Shown here: positions 54,603 through 63,260 of the stretch, piece after piece | How positions within the stretch are numbered: position 1 is the first letter of the stretch | How the letters are laid out: every line of letters begins with the position of its first letter | Assembly (NCBI RefSeq): GCF_004343585.1 | Contig: NZ_SLYW01000002.1 | Coordinates: 806,001 to 870,000, forward strand | From: Neorhizobium sp. JUb45 | Lineage (GTDB): Bacteria; Pseudomonadota; Alphaproteobacteria; Rhizobiales; Rhizobiaceae | DNA: 64,000 bases | Direction of reading: 5' to 3' | Notes under the pieces: model-generated | Seen by the model: only the letters and a program-made list of their open reading frames with translations | What the model was told of the DNA's origin: nothing | Database searches by the model: none | Program-made: the position numbers and the translations under genes

Positions 54603-54791
54603 TTGGGATTTGGCATATTGTCTGGCGACAGGGTGGAGATTTTCGAGCGTGACGACTGGTGGATCGTCCGGGTGTTTGAAAATGGTGAGGTCATGGAGCG
54701 CGTATTTCGTTTTGCAGAACATGCCGATTCCTGGGCGGCCGGTCAGAAAATTCGGTTGAGACAGGCGCAAGAGCACGACCGTGAGACCTGA
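54603..54791 (+). CDS. Small hypothetical protein
   Basis: The core 'GDRVEIFERDDWWIVRVFEN' followed by 'GEVMERVFRF' and 'WAAGQKIRL' has the alternating pattern of a real small beta-alpha protein, and similar peptides are found in rhizobia, as far as I recall. No function is known. The start is uncertain: the listed TTG (54603), a TTG at 54618 and a GTG at 54633 are all in frame, none with a clear ribosome binding site. A longer overlapping frame in another register looked unconvincing. Confidence 0.5.
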   Translation: MGFGILSGDRVEIFERDDWWIVRVFENGEVMERVFRFAEHADSWAAGQKIRLRQAQEHDRET

Positions 54792-54942
54792 CGAGGCTGC
54801 TGTCTCTCGGCAGGTGCGGCTGGATTTACGACGACCGATTTCTCTGTGACCGAAAAATTGCGGATGGACTGCGAAACCTGCCCACGCCATAGAACCGTCC
54901 ATGGCCGATGATCCTGCGGCTGCCGGAGAAGGTATGCCCCGC

Positions 54943-55335
54943 ATGGAAAAGACACCACTCGACAGCAATATCGAAAAGGCGAGCGGCTTGCGTCGCGTCA
55001 TCGCAGCGACACGTTATTCGCTGCAGGGGCTGACAAGGCTGTGGCAGGAAGAAGCCTTTCGCCACGAGGTGATCGCTTTCGTGATGGCCATTGTGGTGTT
55101 TGTTGCCATCGGCGCGCATCTTGCCGATTACCTGATCTATCTCGTGCTGATGCTGCTCCTGTTTGCCGTCGAGGCGCTCAATACGGCGATCGAGGAACTG
55201 GTCGATCGCATCTCGCCCGAAATTTCCACCGTCGGCCGGCATGCCAAGGATCTGGGGTCACTGGCAGTGTTCTGCCTGCTGTGCGCCAATGGGGTGTTTG
55301 TTGTCTATGTGGTGGTGGTGCGGCTGTGGGGGTAA
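54943..55335 (+). CDS. dgkA: Diacylglycerol kinase
   Basis: This 130-residue integral membrane kinase phosphorylates diacylglycerol to recycle lipids released by membrane-derived oligosaccharide or glucan modification. It has three membrane helices and the hallmark 'EALNTAIEELVDRIS' (about residues 77-91), with 'KDLGSLAVF' after it. The ATG at 54943 is preferred because GAGAAGG lies nine bases upstream. It converges with a toxin gene three bases away. Confidence 0.93.
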   Translation: MEKTPLDSNIEKASGLRRVIAATRYSLQGLTRLWQEEAFRHEVIAFVMAIVVFVAIGAHLADYLIYLVLMLLLFAVEALNTAIEELVDRISPEISTVGRHAKDLGSLAVFCLLCANGVFVVYVVVVRLWG

Positions 55336-55338
55336 GCG

Positions 55339-55632
55339 TCAACGGGCATCGGGCATGTCAGCTGGATTTTGCGCTGTGTGACGGACACCAAGAACCGTGA
55401 CGAAATCATCCGTGGCGCTGTAGTAGATGGCATAAGGGTAGGGGTTAACCACCAGACGGCGCATACCAGCGCGATTGGCGTTCGTTCCGGCATATGGAAA
55501 AGCAGCGAGATATTTGAGTATCTGCTCGATACGCTGACTGATATGTTTGGCACCCGAAGGAGAAACTGCGGAAACCCTTTCCAGCACCTGCTCCAGCTCA
55601 TCTGCCGCTTCAGGTGTGAAAAGGATATTCAC
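55339..55632 (-). CDS. RelE/ParE-type toxin
   Basis: This 97-residue protein has the ParE/RelE fold pattern: 'ILFTPEAADELEQVLERV', 'ISQRIEQILKYLAAFPYAGT', 'RRLVVNPYPYAIYYS' and 'TVLGVRHTAQNP'. The 'RRL...YPYAIYY' and 'VLGVRH' motifs are typical of ParE-type gyrase poisons, though RelE-like mRNA cleavage cannot be excluded. Its start overlaps the antitoxin stop by four bases, the normal coupled arrangement. Confidence 0.88.
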   Translation of the reverse strand: MNILFTPEAADELEQVLERVSAVSPSGAKHISQRIEQILKYLAAFPYAGTNANRAGMRRLVVNPYPYAIYYSATDDFVTVLGVRHTAQNPADMPDAR

Positions 55633-55865
55633 TTCGAAAATCTCGTCCAGATTGCCTGCATGCGCTCTTCGGAAGCAAATTCACCGCGCGCCGCTTGCTC
55701 AAGCGATGTCTTGAACGATGCTTCCTCTTCGGCAGACATCATGTAGGGTTCTTGCCCACCGCTGACGAATTTCATCATCATGTAAGCGAGTTCATCCTGC
55801 AATTCCGCAGGAAGCTCCTTGCTGGCTTCGATGGCTTTGTCGAGAAGTTCGGTCATGGCCGGCAT
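55629..55865 (-). CDS. Antitoxin partner of the ParE-type toxin
   Basis: This 78-residue acidic protein begins 'MTELLDKAIEASKELPAELQDELAYMM' (in parts) and ends 'SFKTSLEQAARGEFASEERMQAIWTRF', the C-terminal toxin-binding pattern of this antitoxin group. The start at 55865 has GAGG close upstream; 55856 is an alternative. The upstream gap of 47 bases to the kinase gene carries the likely autoregulated promoter. Confidence 0.85.
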   Translation of the reverse strand: MPAMTELLDKAIEASKELPAELQDELAYMMMKFVSGGQEPYMMSAEEEASFKTSLEQAARGEFASEERMQAIWTRFSK

Positions 55866-55912
55866 GATGCCTCAAAAAGCGCTGCCGTGGAAGATGGTGG
55901 CCTGAACCCGGA

Positions 55913-57451
55913 TTACGCAAAACTCTTGCGGCGGCGCTCGATCGGCGGGGCGTCTTCAACGGCCGGCAGGCTTTGTAGCACGCGGGTGGAGGGCAGGATG
56001 GCAATCACCTCGGTGCCTTCGCGCAGCTTGGACTTCAGCATGAATTGGCCGTCATGCTTGGCAAGGATGGCCTGTACGATCGGCAGGCCGAGGCCGGTGC
56101 CCTGTTCGGCGCTCTTGATGGCGATCGAGCCCTGGCCGAAGGCGGAGAGCACGACCGGGATTTCCTCTTCCGGGATGCCGGGGCCATTGTCCTTGATAGA
56201 GACATACTGGCCGCCGCCGGCCGTCCAGCCGACCTTGACCATGACGTCGCCGCCCTGGCTGGTGAATTTTACCGCATTGGAGAGAAGATTGAGCAGCACC
56301 TGCCGCATCGATTTCTCATCGACCCAGACGAGCGGCATTTCCGGCTCGAACTGCTGCTGGATGGTGATGTTCTTGGCGCGCGCCCGCAACTGTACCATGC
56401 CGATGCAGTCCTCGGCGATTTCCAGCAGGGACAGCGCATCTTCGGCGAGATCGTAACGGCCGGCTTCGATGCGCGACAGATCAAGAATCTCGTTGATGAG
56501 GTTGAGCAGGTGCTCGCCGGAGCGGTGGATATCTCCGGCATATTCCTTGTAGGTCGGGTTGGACAGCGGCCCGAGCACTTCCGAATTCATCACCTCGGAG
56601 AAACCGAGAATGGCGTTGAGCGGTGTGCGCAGCTCATGCGACATCGAGGCGAGGAAGCGGGACTTTGCAAGGTTGGCTTCCTCGGCACGGCGCCGCGCTT
56701 CGTCCGACATCGAATTGGCAACCTCCAGCTCGGCGATCAGGTCGTCCTTTTCCGACTGATAGGACATCAGTGTAAGACTGGACTGATAAAGCCGGTTGGA
56801 GATGTAATAAAACAGCACGAGTGCTGTGGCGACCATCGCGGTCAGGCCATAATCCAGCGGGTTCTGGCTGCTGATGGCGGTCATCACCAGCATCAGTACG
56901 GTCGGGATAAAGCTGAACAATGCCGCCTGGCGCAGCATGAAATTGGTCATGGCCGTGATGGAGATGGCCACCAGAAGGGCTGCGACCTTGTAGAAATAGA
57001 AACCGTCGGTATTGCCGCAGGCATCGCAGCTCTGCATGGCAAAAAGCGCCCAGCAGAAACCAAGCGCGATCTGTCCAACCAGCAACCATCTGCGCCAGCG
57101 CAACGCCTCTTCGGTGGTGAATTCCTTGCGGGCGATCCGTTTGGCCAGAACCAGGTTCATGGCATGAACGGCCATGGTGAGCAGGCCCCAGGAGATGAGG
57201 CTGCTGTTCTGGTTGATGGCAAGGCCGACCATCGCAACGAGGAAGATGACGACGGGCGTGATCAGTGCGCTCTGAAGCACGGTGCGAACGTGCTGCGACA
57301 GCATTTCGCGATCAAAGCCATGGGCGCCCTGCGCAGTATATTGCAATCTTTCACGCGTCGCCCGCACGGCTTTGGACACAGGTTTGCTGCGGTGGGCGCG
57401 CGTGCGGTCCACGATGATCTTGTCCGTCGATGTGCTGACGCTGTTACTCAT
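55913..57451 (-). CDS. Sensor histidine kinase, PleC/PdhS-like
   Basis: This 512-residue kinase has about six N-terminal hydrophobic segments (residues 55-220), a coiled coil (about 230-262), an HisKA domain with phosphorylated His272 in 'SMSHELRTPLNAILGF', and an HATPase domain with 'NLLSNAVKFTSQGG', 'DNGPGIP' and 'GTGLGLPI'. The HisKA region 'FSEVMNSEVLGPL...YKEYAGDIHRSGEHLL' resembles the PleC/DivJ/PdhS group that acts on the cell-cycle regulator DivK; that assignment is inference. No response regulator gene is adjacent. Confidence 0.88.
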   Translation of the reverse strand: MSNSVSTSTDKIIVDRTRAHRSKPVSKAVRATRERLQYTAQGAHGFDREMLSQHVRTVLQSALITPVVIFLVAMVGLAINQNSSLISWGLLTMAVHAMNLVLAKRIARKEFTTEEALRWRRWLLVGQIALGFCWALFAMQSCDACGNTDGFYFYKVAALLVAISITAMTNFMLRQAALFSFIPTVLMLVMTAISSQNPLDYGLTAMVATALVLFYYISNRLYQSSLTLMSYQSEKDDLIAELEVANSMSDEARRRAEEANLAKSRFLASMSHELRTPLNAILGFSEVMNSEVLGPLSNPTYKEYAGDIHRSGEHLLNLINEILDLSRIEAGRYDLAEDALSLLEIAEDCIGMVQLRARAKNITIQQQFEPEMPLVWVDEKSMRQVLLNLLSNAVKFTSQGGDVMVKVGWTAGGGQYVSIKDNGPGIPEEEIPVVLSAFGQGSIAIKSAEQGTGLGLPIVQAILAKHDGQFMLKSKLREGTEVIAILPSTRVLQSLPAVEDAPPIERRRKSFA

Positions 57452-57571
57452 TGCCCATGGACTGCTGATCCGGATGGTGCGAGCCTAGTAGGAAATTATT
57501 AAGAAGGTCCTGATGCGAAAGAATTTGTTTTCCATTTTTCTGAAGCATCTGTTGGGATTTGAGGCGGAAAC

Positions 57572-58168
57572 ATGACGCGGGGTCGCATAGGCGCCTATCG
57601 AAGGCATAGAACGATCGGGCGCTTTAAGGATGTCGTGCTGACGCTGTGTTTCCTGTTCCTGCTGGCGCTGATCGCGGCACGGCTGCAGGGCGGCGCGAGC
57701 GATCCGGTGACAGGTCCGTTTCGTGTGGTTGACGGCGATACGCTGGCGGCGGGGTCGGAACGGCTAAGGCTCGCCGGTATCGATGCGCCCGAACTCGACC
57801 AGACCTGCGAGCGTGATGGGCAGGCTTGGGATTGCGGGCAGGATGCCAAGGCAGCGTTGCAGCGGGTAGTCGCAGGCGGCGAGGTCGAATGCCGCGGCGG
57901 TGAGCGGGATCGTTATGGGCGTCTTGTGGTCAACTGTTTTGTCGATGGCCGCACGGTCGGTGGCGCGATGGTGCGATCCGGCATGGCGGTGACGACGAGC
58001 CTGATCACTTATCGCCGGGAGCAGGTGGATGCGGAAAATGACAGGAAAGGGATATGGGCAGGTCCGTTCATCATGCCCGCCGACTGGCGGCGCGAGCGCA
58101 AGCTTGAGCAGGAAGGCCGCGGTTTCCTCTCCGGAATGAAGGATATATTGTCGCTGCAATGGTTGTGA
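57572..58168 (+). CDS. Thermonuclease family (SNase) protein
   Basis: This 198-residue protein has an N-terminal membrane anchor (about residues 20-40, 'DVVLTLCFLFLLALIAARL') and an SNase OB-fold domain: 'FRVVDGDTLAAG', 'RLRLAGIDAPELDQTC', 'RDRYGRLVVNCFV'. The key acidic and Arg residues of staphylococcal nuclease are visible in these motifs, so nuclease activity is likely, outside the membrane. Its end overlaps or touches the uracil-DNA glycosylase gene. Confidence 0.88.
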   Translation: MTRGRIGAYRRHRTIGRFKDVVLTLCFLFLLALIAARLQGGASDPVTGPFRVVDGDTLAAGSERLRLAGIDAPELDQTCERDGQAWDCGQDAKAALQRVVAGGEVECRGGERDRYGRLVVNCFVDGRTVGGAMVRSGMAVTTSLITYRREQVDAENDRKGIWAGPFIMPADWRRERKLEQEGRGFLSGMKDILSLQWL

Positions 58169-58191
58169 GTTCTTTGCCCGTGTCCAACGCC

Positions 58192-58854
58192 ATGTCTGTT
58201 TCCGTTACATCATCCGCAGAAACCGACACCGCCGATCGGCTGGAATTGCTGCGCCGATCGATCGCCGACTGTCGGCTCTGTCGTGACGTGCCGGTGCGGG
58301 GGCCGGAGGATCGGCTGCCGCACGAGCCGCGTCCGGTGGCCGTGTTGTCCTCGAAGGCAAAAATTCTGATTGCCGGGCAGGCGCCGGGCCTTCGCGTGCA
58401 TGAAAGCGGCCTGCCGTTTGACGACGCGTCTGGCGACCGGCTGCGCGAATGGTTGGCCGTCAGTCGCGATGAGTTTTACGATCGCGACCGGTTTGCCATT
58501 GTGCCGATGGGCTTCTGTTTTCCCGGTTATGACGAAAAGGGCAGCGATCTGCCGCCGCGCCGGGAGTGCGCCCCGCTCTGGCGCCAGGCGGTGATCGATG
58601 CCATGCCGCAGATCGAACTCATTCTGGCGGTCGGTCAATATGCCCAGGTTTGGCATATGGGCACTATCAAGGCCAAGACGATGACGGACACGGTGAAGGA
58701 ATGGCGCCGCAGCTACTTTGTCAATGACGGGCCGCGCATTCTGCCTCTGCCGCATCCGAGCTGGCGAAACAGCGCGTGGCTGAAGCGCAATTTGTGGTTT
58801 AGCAAAGATGTCTTGCCAACTCTGCGTCAGGATGTGGACAGTTTGTGTCGTTGA
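58192..58854 (+). CDS. Fe-S uracil-DNA glycosylase family protein
   Basis: This 220-residue DNA repair protein has motif A 'IAGQAPGLRVHESGLPFDDA' and motif B-like 'PLPHPSWRNSAW'. Four cysteines at 27, 30, 109 and 126 follow the CxxC...C...C spacing of family 4/5 enzymes that carry an iron-sulfur cluster. Uracil removal is inferred; relatives act on other deaminated bases. The start could also be an ATG at 58159 that overlaps the nuclease gene by ten bases. Confidence 0.85.
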   Translation: MSVSVTSSAETDTADRLELLRRSIADCRLCRDVPVRGPEDRLPHEPRPVAVLSSKAKILIAGQAPGLRVHESGLPFDDASGDRLREWLAVSRDEFYDRDRFAIVPMGFCFPGYDEKGSDLPPRRECAPLWRQAVIDAMPQIELILAVGQYAQVWHMGTIKAKTMTDTVKEWRRSYFVNDGPRILPLPHPSWRNSAWLKRNLWFSKDVLPTLRQDVDSLCR

Positions 58855-58921
58855 AAGAATTTTCGGTTACACATGCCAAAATTCGCGGTATGACGAAAAA
58901 TAATTTCGAAGGGGAGATTTT

Positions 58922-59413
58922 ATGGACCGTCTCGATCGCAAGATTCTGCGTATCCTGCAGGAGGATTCCACACTGGCCGTCGCCGACCTCGCCAAGAAGG
59001 TCGGCCTGTCGACGACGCCCTGCTGGCGCCGTATCCAGAAGATGGAAGAGGATGGTGTGATCCGCCGTCGTGTGGCGCTGCTCGATCCGGGCAAGGTCAA
59101 TACCAAGGTCACGGTCTTCGTTTCGATCCGCACTGCCAGCCACTCGATCGAATGGTTGAAGCGCTTTTCGGAAGTCGTGGTCGATTTCCCGGAAGTGGTG
59201 GAATTCTACCGCATGAGCGGCGACGTCGATTATCTGCTGCGCGTCGTCGTACCGGATATCGCTGCCTATGATGCTTTCTACAAGCGCCTGATCGCCAAGA
59301 TCGAGATCCGCGACGTGTCCTCGGTGTTTGCGATGGAGCAGATCAAGTACACGACGGAACTGCCGCTCGATTACATGACGCTCGATACCCAGAAGTCGCA
59401 GGTCGAGGAATAA
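58922..59413 (+). CDS. Lrp/AsnC family transcriptional regulator
   Basis: This 163-residue regulator has an AsnC helix-turn-helix (residues 2-50: 'LDRKILRILQEDSTLAVADLAKKVGLSTTPCWRRI' in parts) and a C-terminal RAM ligand-binding domain ('VVVDFPEVVEFYRMSGDVDYLLRVVVPD' in parts). GGGGAG lies ahead of the ATG. The neighbours do not reveal its effector amino acid. A long hairpin ends the gene. Confidence 0.93.
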   Translation: MDRLDRKILRILQEDSTLAVADLAKKVGLSTTPCWRRIQKMEEDGVIRRRVALLDPGKVNTKVTVFVSIRTASHSIEWLKRFSEVVVDFPEVVEFYRMSGDVDYLLRVVVPDIAAYDAFYKRLIAKIEIRDVSSVFAMEQIKYTTELPLDYMTLDTQKSQVEE

Positions 59414-59453
59414 GCGGCAGCGCTGCATTCAGCGCACCAAGCGAAAACGCATG

Positions 59454-59489
59454 AAGGCCATCGGCACGGAAATTCGTGCCGATGGCCTT
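59454..59489. terminator. Bidirectional terminator between Lrp and TolA-tail genes
   Basis: A perfect 15-pair stem (59454-59468 with 59475-59489) closes a GAAATT loop between two converging genes; its arms begin and end with AAGG/CCTT and flanking T is limited. Confidence 0.78.
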
Positions 59490-59542
59490 GCTTTACGGTA
59501 AGCGTGACCGGACAAGCCGCCTCAAACTTGCGACTAAGGGCT

Positions 59543-59926
59543 TTAAAACGTCGTTTGGCTCGGATCGAAGTTGATGTCGATGTCCCGCCATGCTTCATAG
59601 GGCAGGCCCGACGCCGCGAGCGCGCTATACGGCCCGCATTTGAGAATGGCGCGAACGCCACTCGCTATCATCAGACGTTCGTAATCGGAGCTGGGCTCTT
59701 TCTGCGAAACGGGTCGCTCGCTGACCGAGCCGTCGAGACCAAGCTTGAAGCTTACGGAAAATGGCAGCGCTTTTTGCCCTTCCGGCGGCAGGGGCATCGT
59801 CCAGCACGATTTGATGGCCGGGGTCAGGATTTTTGCGATCCTCTCCCCGTCGGTTTCTGCCAGAGCCGCCGATGCCATCGCGACGGTCGCGGCGGCAAGT
59901 GCGACGATGCGCAAACGCCTGATCAT
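59543..59926 (-). CDS. Periplasmic TolA C-terminal-like protein
   Basis: This 127-residue protein has a signal peptide (residues 1-23, 'AALAE' end) and a TolA/TonB C-terminal-like domain: 'AIKSCWTMPLPP', 'FKLGLDGSVSERPV', 'AILKCGPYSAL', 'WRDIDINFDP' with two cysteines probably disulfide-bonded. The membrane anchor and long helix of true TolA are missing, so it may act as a stand-alone binding module. Its start overlaps the dehydrogenase stop by four bases. Confidence 0.78.
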   Translation of the reverse strand: MIRRLRIVALAAATVAMASAALAETDGERIAKILTPAIKSCWTMPLPPEGQKALPFSVSFKLGLDGSVSERPVSQKEPSSDYERLMIASGVRAILKCGPYSALAASGLPYEAWRDIDINFDPSQTTF

Positions 59927-60795
59927 TTCCGTTCCAGCCGCGCCAGCAGCGAGGATGTATCCCAGCGATTGCCACCAAGCGCCTGCACGTCGCCGTAAAA
60001 CTGATCGACCAGCGCCGTCAGCGGCAGTTTTGCGCCGTTGTTGCGGGCCTCTTCCAGCACGATGCCAAGATCCTTGCGCATCCAGTCAACGGCGAAACCA
60101 AAGTCGTATTTGCCTTCGTTCATCGTCTTGTGGCGGGCTTCCATCTGCCAGGAACCGGCGGCGCCCTTCGAAATGACGTCCACCACCTTTTCGATATCGA
60201 GACCGGCCTGCTTGCCGAAATGGATGGATTCGGCCAAGCCCTGAACGATGCCGGCGATGCAAATCTGGTTCATCATCTTGGTGAGTTGGCCGGAGCCGAC
60301 CGGCCCCATCAGGCCGACCATGCGGGCAAAGGCATCAATGACCGGTTTTGCCGTGTCGAAGGTCGACTGATCACCGCCGCACATGACCGTCAACACGCCG
60401 TTTTCTGCGCCGGCCTGTCCGCCGGAAACCGGAGCGTCGATAAAGCCGATACTTTTCGCAGCGGCTGCGTCTGCGAGTTCGCGCGCCACATCGGCGCTGG
60501 CCGTGGTGTTGTCGATCAGAATGGCGCCGGACTTCATGCCGGCAAGCACGCCGGTTTCACCCAGCGTGACCGAGCGCAGGTCATCGTCATTGCCGACGCA
60601 GATGAAAACAAAATCTGCATCTTTTGCGGCTTCGGCCGGTGTGGCGCCGGTTTTGCCACCGAACTTTTTGGCCCAGTCGTCGGCTTTTGCAGCGGTGCGG
60701 TTATAGACCGTGACCTCGTGGCCGCCTTTTTCCTTGAGGTGCCCCGCCATCGGAAAACCCATGACCCCAAGACCGATGAATGCCACTTTCGCCAT
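59923..60795 (-). CDS. Beta-hydroxyacid dehydrogenase (3-hydroxyisobutyrate-type)
   Basis: This 290-residue NAD(P)-dependent enzyme has the Rossmann start 'VAFIGLGVMGFPMAGHLKEKG', the substrate motif 'DAPVSGGQAGAENG', and the catalytic Lys segment 'GSGQLTKMMNQI'. The family includes 3-hydroxyisobutyrate, tartronate semialdehyde and glyoxylate reductases; the substrate cannot be fixed. The ATG at 60795 has GGAGG five bases upstream. It is divergent from the ssu genes. Confidence 0.9.
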   Translation of the reverse strand: MAKVAFIGLGVMGFPMAGHLKEKGGHEVTVYNRTAAKADDWAKKFGGKTGATPAEAAKDADFVFICVGNDDDLRSVTLGETGVLAGMKSGAILIDNTTASADVARELADAAAAKSIGFIDAPVSGGQAGAENGVLTVMCGGDQSTFDTAKPVIDAFARMVGLMGPVGSGQLTKMMNQICIAGIVQGLAESIHFGKQAGLDIEKVVDVISKGAAGSWQMEARHKTMNEGKYDFGFAVDWMRKDLGIVLEEARNNGAKLPLTALVDQFYGDVQALGGNRWDTSSLLARLERK

Positions 60796-61074
60796 GCCAA
60801 CCTCCAATATGCGACTTCCTAAGGCTTAGAACAAAGCGAGAGCATCGGGAAGCGCGCAGCTGCAAAAAATCATTTTCCGCACTGCGGTGTATTTCGTGAC
60901 TGTAGGAGTTTCGCATTCCGACATCGCTAAAATTGAGAAATGAAAACTCCTAAACCCCGCCTTTTTTGAAACATCGCAATGTCGACCAATCCACTGGAGT
61001 ATGGGAGCCTTTCTTCATCGAGAGATCGCCGCCGGTGAGGGCACTGCGGGGTCTGCAAGAGAGGGATGGTTCTC
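60796..61074. promoter_or_regulatory. Divergent region between dehydrogenase and ssu genes, with inverted repeat
   Basis: TAGGAGTTT (60903-60911) and AAACTCCTA (60944-60952) form a perfect nine-base inverted repeat, 41 bases centre to centre. The arms contain the same GGAGTTTC half-site as the MFS/AraC operator at 50406. No riboswitch was recognised. Confidence 0.55.
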
Positions 61075-62040
61075 ATGGTTACGCGCAGGCAGACACTTGG
61101 ACTGATTGGTGCCGCCGCAGTCTCGACGGTTCTTCCGATCGCCGGCAAGGCGCGGGCGGCGGCGAAGGAATTGCGCATCGGCTGGCAGAAGAACGGCGTG
61201 CTTGCGCTCGCCAAAAGCCAGGGTGCGTTGGAAAAGCGTTTTGCCGATCGCGGCATCAAGGTTTCATGGTCGGAATTCACCTCCGGTCCGCCGCTTCTGG
61301 AAGCGCTCGGCGCCGGTGCGCTGGACTTTGGCCCGACCGGCGATGTGCCGCCGCTGTTTGCGCAGGCGGCGCGCGGCAACCTGCTTTACGTCGGCACCTA
61401 TCGCGGCAGCGGGCAGGGCTCTGCGATTCTCGTGCACAAGGATTCGCCGATCCAGTCGATCGCCGATCTCAAGGGCAAGAAGCTGGCCTTCAAGCGCGGC
61501 TCCAGTGCCCATAACGTGACCGTCAAGGTGTTGCGCAAGGGCGGGCTTACGCCGGGCGACGTGACGCAGCTCGATCTCGCGCCGCCGGATGCGGCGGCCG
61601 CCTTCAAGAACGGTTCGATCGATGCTTGGTCTATCTGGGATCCCTATACGGCGATTGCCGAGGCAGATCCGAACACGCGGGTGCTGACGACGGCGGAAGG
61701 CATCGTCGACTCATGGAGCTACTTTCTCGGCAACGGCGATTTCGTCGGCGAAAACGGCGATTTGGTCGTCGAGATCATCGATGAACTGAAGAAGGTCGGA
61801 ACCGCCGCGCAGTCGAATTTCGACGAGACGGTGAAGGCGATCGCCTCGATCACCGGTGTGCCGGAAAACGTCACCAAGGTGGTTCTGTCACGTCGCGGCG
61901 CCGATCTCGGTGCCGTCTCAACGCTGCCGGACGCGGCGGTTCAATACCAGCAGGCGCTCGCCGACGAATTCTACGATCTGAAGATCATTCCCCGCAAACT
62001 CGACATCAGCGACATCGTCTGGCGTCCGAAAGCCAGCTGA
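61075..62040 (+). CDS. ssuA: Aliphatic sulfonate ABC transporter substrate-binding protein
   Basis: This 321-residue periplasmic protein binds alkanesulfonates. A Tat-like/Sec signal '[20 protein letters not shown]' ends near 'ARAA', followed by the SsuA domain: '[21 protein letters not shown]', '[32 protein letters not shown]' in parts and '[14 protein letters not shown]'. The ATG at 61075 is preferred to 61066 because GAGAGGG is then nine bases away. It starts the ssuADC operon used when sulfate is scarce. Confidence 0.93.
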   Translation: MVTRRQTLGLIGAAAVSTVLPIAGKARAAAKELRIGWQKNGVLALAKSQGALEKRFADRGIKVSWSEFTSGPPLLEALGAGALDFGPTGDVPPLFAQAARGNLLYVGTYRGSGQGSAILVHKDSPIQSIADLKGKKLAFKRGSSAHNVTVKVLRKGGLTPGDVTQLDLAPPDAAAAFKNGSIDAWSIWDPYTAIAEADPNTRVLTTAEGIVDSWSYFLGNGDFVGENGDLVVEIIDELKKVGTAAQSNFDETVKAIASITGVPENVTKVVLSRRGADLGAVSTLPDAAVQYQQALADEFYDLKIIPRKLDISDIVWRPKAS

Positions 62041-62063
62041 GCAGGAATGAGAGGAGCACCGAC

Positions 62064-63239
62064 ATGACGGACACATCCAAACCGATCGACTTTTTATGGT
62101 TCATCCCGACCGGCGGCGACGGCACCTATCTCGGTGGTTCTGAACTGAACCGGCCGCCGGAAAACCGCTACCTGCGCGAACTGGCGCAGACGGTGGACCG
62201 GCTGGGTTATTCCGGTGTGCTGCTGCCGACCGGCGTCTCCTGCGAGGAATCGTTTGTAACGGCCGCTTCGCTGGCGCCGTTCACGGAAAAGCTGAAATTT
62301 CTAGTGGCGATCCGGCCGGGCACGGCGTCGCCTGCCTATTACGCGCGGCTGGCGGCGGCGCTCGACCGCGTGTCGAACGGGCGGTTGCTGCTGAACATCG
62401 TTGTCGGCGGCAATCCGTCCGAACTGGCCGGTGACGGCATCTTTCTCGAGCATGACGAGCGTTATGCGCATGCGGAAGAGTTCTTTCAGGTTTTCGAGGA
62501 TCTGGTCACGACCGGCCATGCCGATCTCGATGGCAAGCACATCAAGGCCAAAGGCGCAAAACTCGGTTTCCCGACCATCCAGCAGCCGCGCCCGCCGCTT
62601 TATTTCGGTGGCTCGTCGGATGCCGGTATCGAATTTTTTGCAGGCCGCGCCGACAAATACCTGACCTGGGGCGAGCCGCCGGAGCAGGTGGAGCAGAAGA
62701 TTAAGGCGGTGCGGGCGGCAGCCGAAAAGCAGGGCCGGGACGTCTCCTTCGGCATCCGCCTTCATTTCATCGTGCGCGAGACCGACGAGGAGGCTTGGGA
62801 AGCGGCCGACAAGCTGATTTCAAAGCTTTCCGACGAGACGATTGCCAAGGCACAGGCGCATTTCGCGACCGAGTCGGACTCGGTCGGGCAGCGGCGCATG
62901 GCGGCTCTGCACAATGGACGACGCGACAAGCTGGAAGTCTCGCCGAACCTGTGGGCCGGTATCGGCCTGGTGCGTTCGGGTGCCGGCACGGCGCTGGTCG
63001 GTTCGCCAAAAACGGTGGCGGCGCGGCTCAAGGAGTATCAGGAACTCGGCATCGAAACGGTGATCGGTTCCGGTTATCCACATCTGGAAGAAGCCTATCG
63101 CGTGGCTGAACTGCTTTTCCCCGAGCTTGGCATTACTCGCGAAGAACAGCGTGCCGGGTTCGGCAACGAGTTTGCAGCGGCAAAACCGATCTTTGGCGGC
63201 GGCGGGCACGCGACCGTGCGCGCCGTTGCGGCGTCCTGA
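62064..63239 (+). CDS. ssuD: FMNH2-dependent alkanesulfonate monooxygenase
   Basis: This 391-residue cytosolic enzyme cleaves alkanesulfonates to aldehyde and sulfite, using reduced flavin from a partner reductase. The luciferase-like TIM barrel shows '[18 protein letters not shown]', '[37 protein letters not shown]' in parts, and '[23 protein letters not shown]' near the end. Length is normal. A GAGAGGAG site precedes the ATG. No reductase gene is visible in the window. Confidence 0.96.
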   Translation: MTDTSKPIDFLWFIPTGGDGTYLGGSELNRPPENRYLRELAQTVDRLGYSGVLLPTGVSCEESFVTAASLAPFTEKLKFLVAIRPGTASPAYYARLAAALDRVSNGRLLLNIVVGGNPSELAGDGIFLEHDERYAHAEEFFQVFEDLVTTGHADLDGKHIKAKGAKLGFPTIQQPRPPLYFGGSSDAGIEFFAGRADKYLTWGEPPEQVEQKIKAVRAAAEKQGRDVSFGIRLHFIVRETDEEAWEAADKLISKLSDETIAKAQAHFATESDSVGQRRMAALHNGRRDKLEVSPNLWAGIGLVRSGAGTALVGSPKTVAARLKEYQELGIETVIGSGYPHLEEAYRVAELLFPELGITREEQRAGFGNEFAAAKPIFGGGGHATVRAVAAS

Positions 63240-63260
63240 TAACCCATGGAGGCTTGGCCG

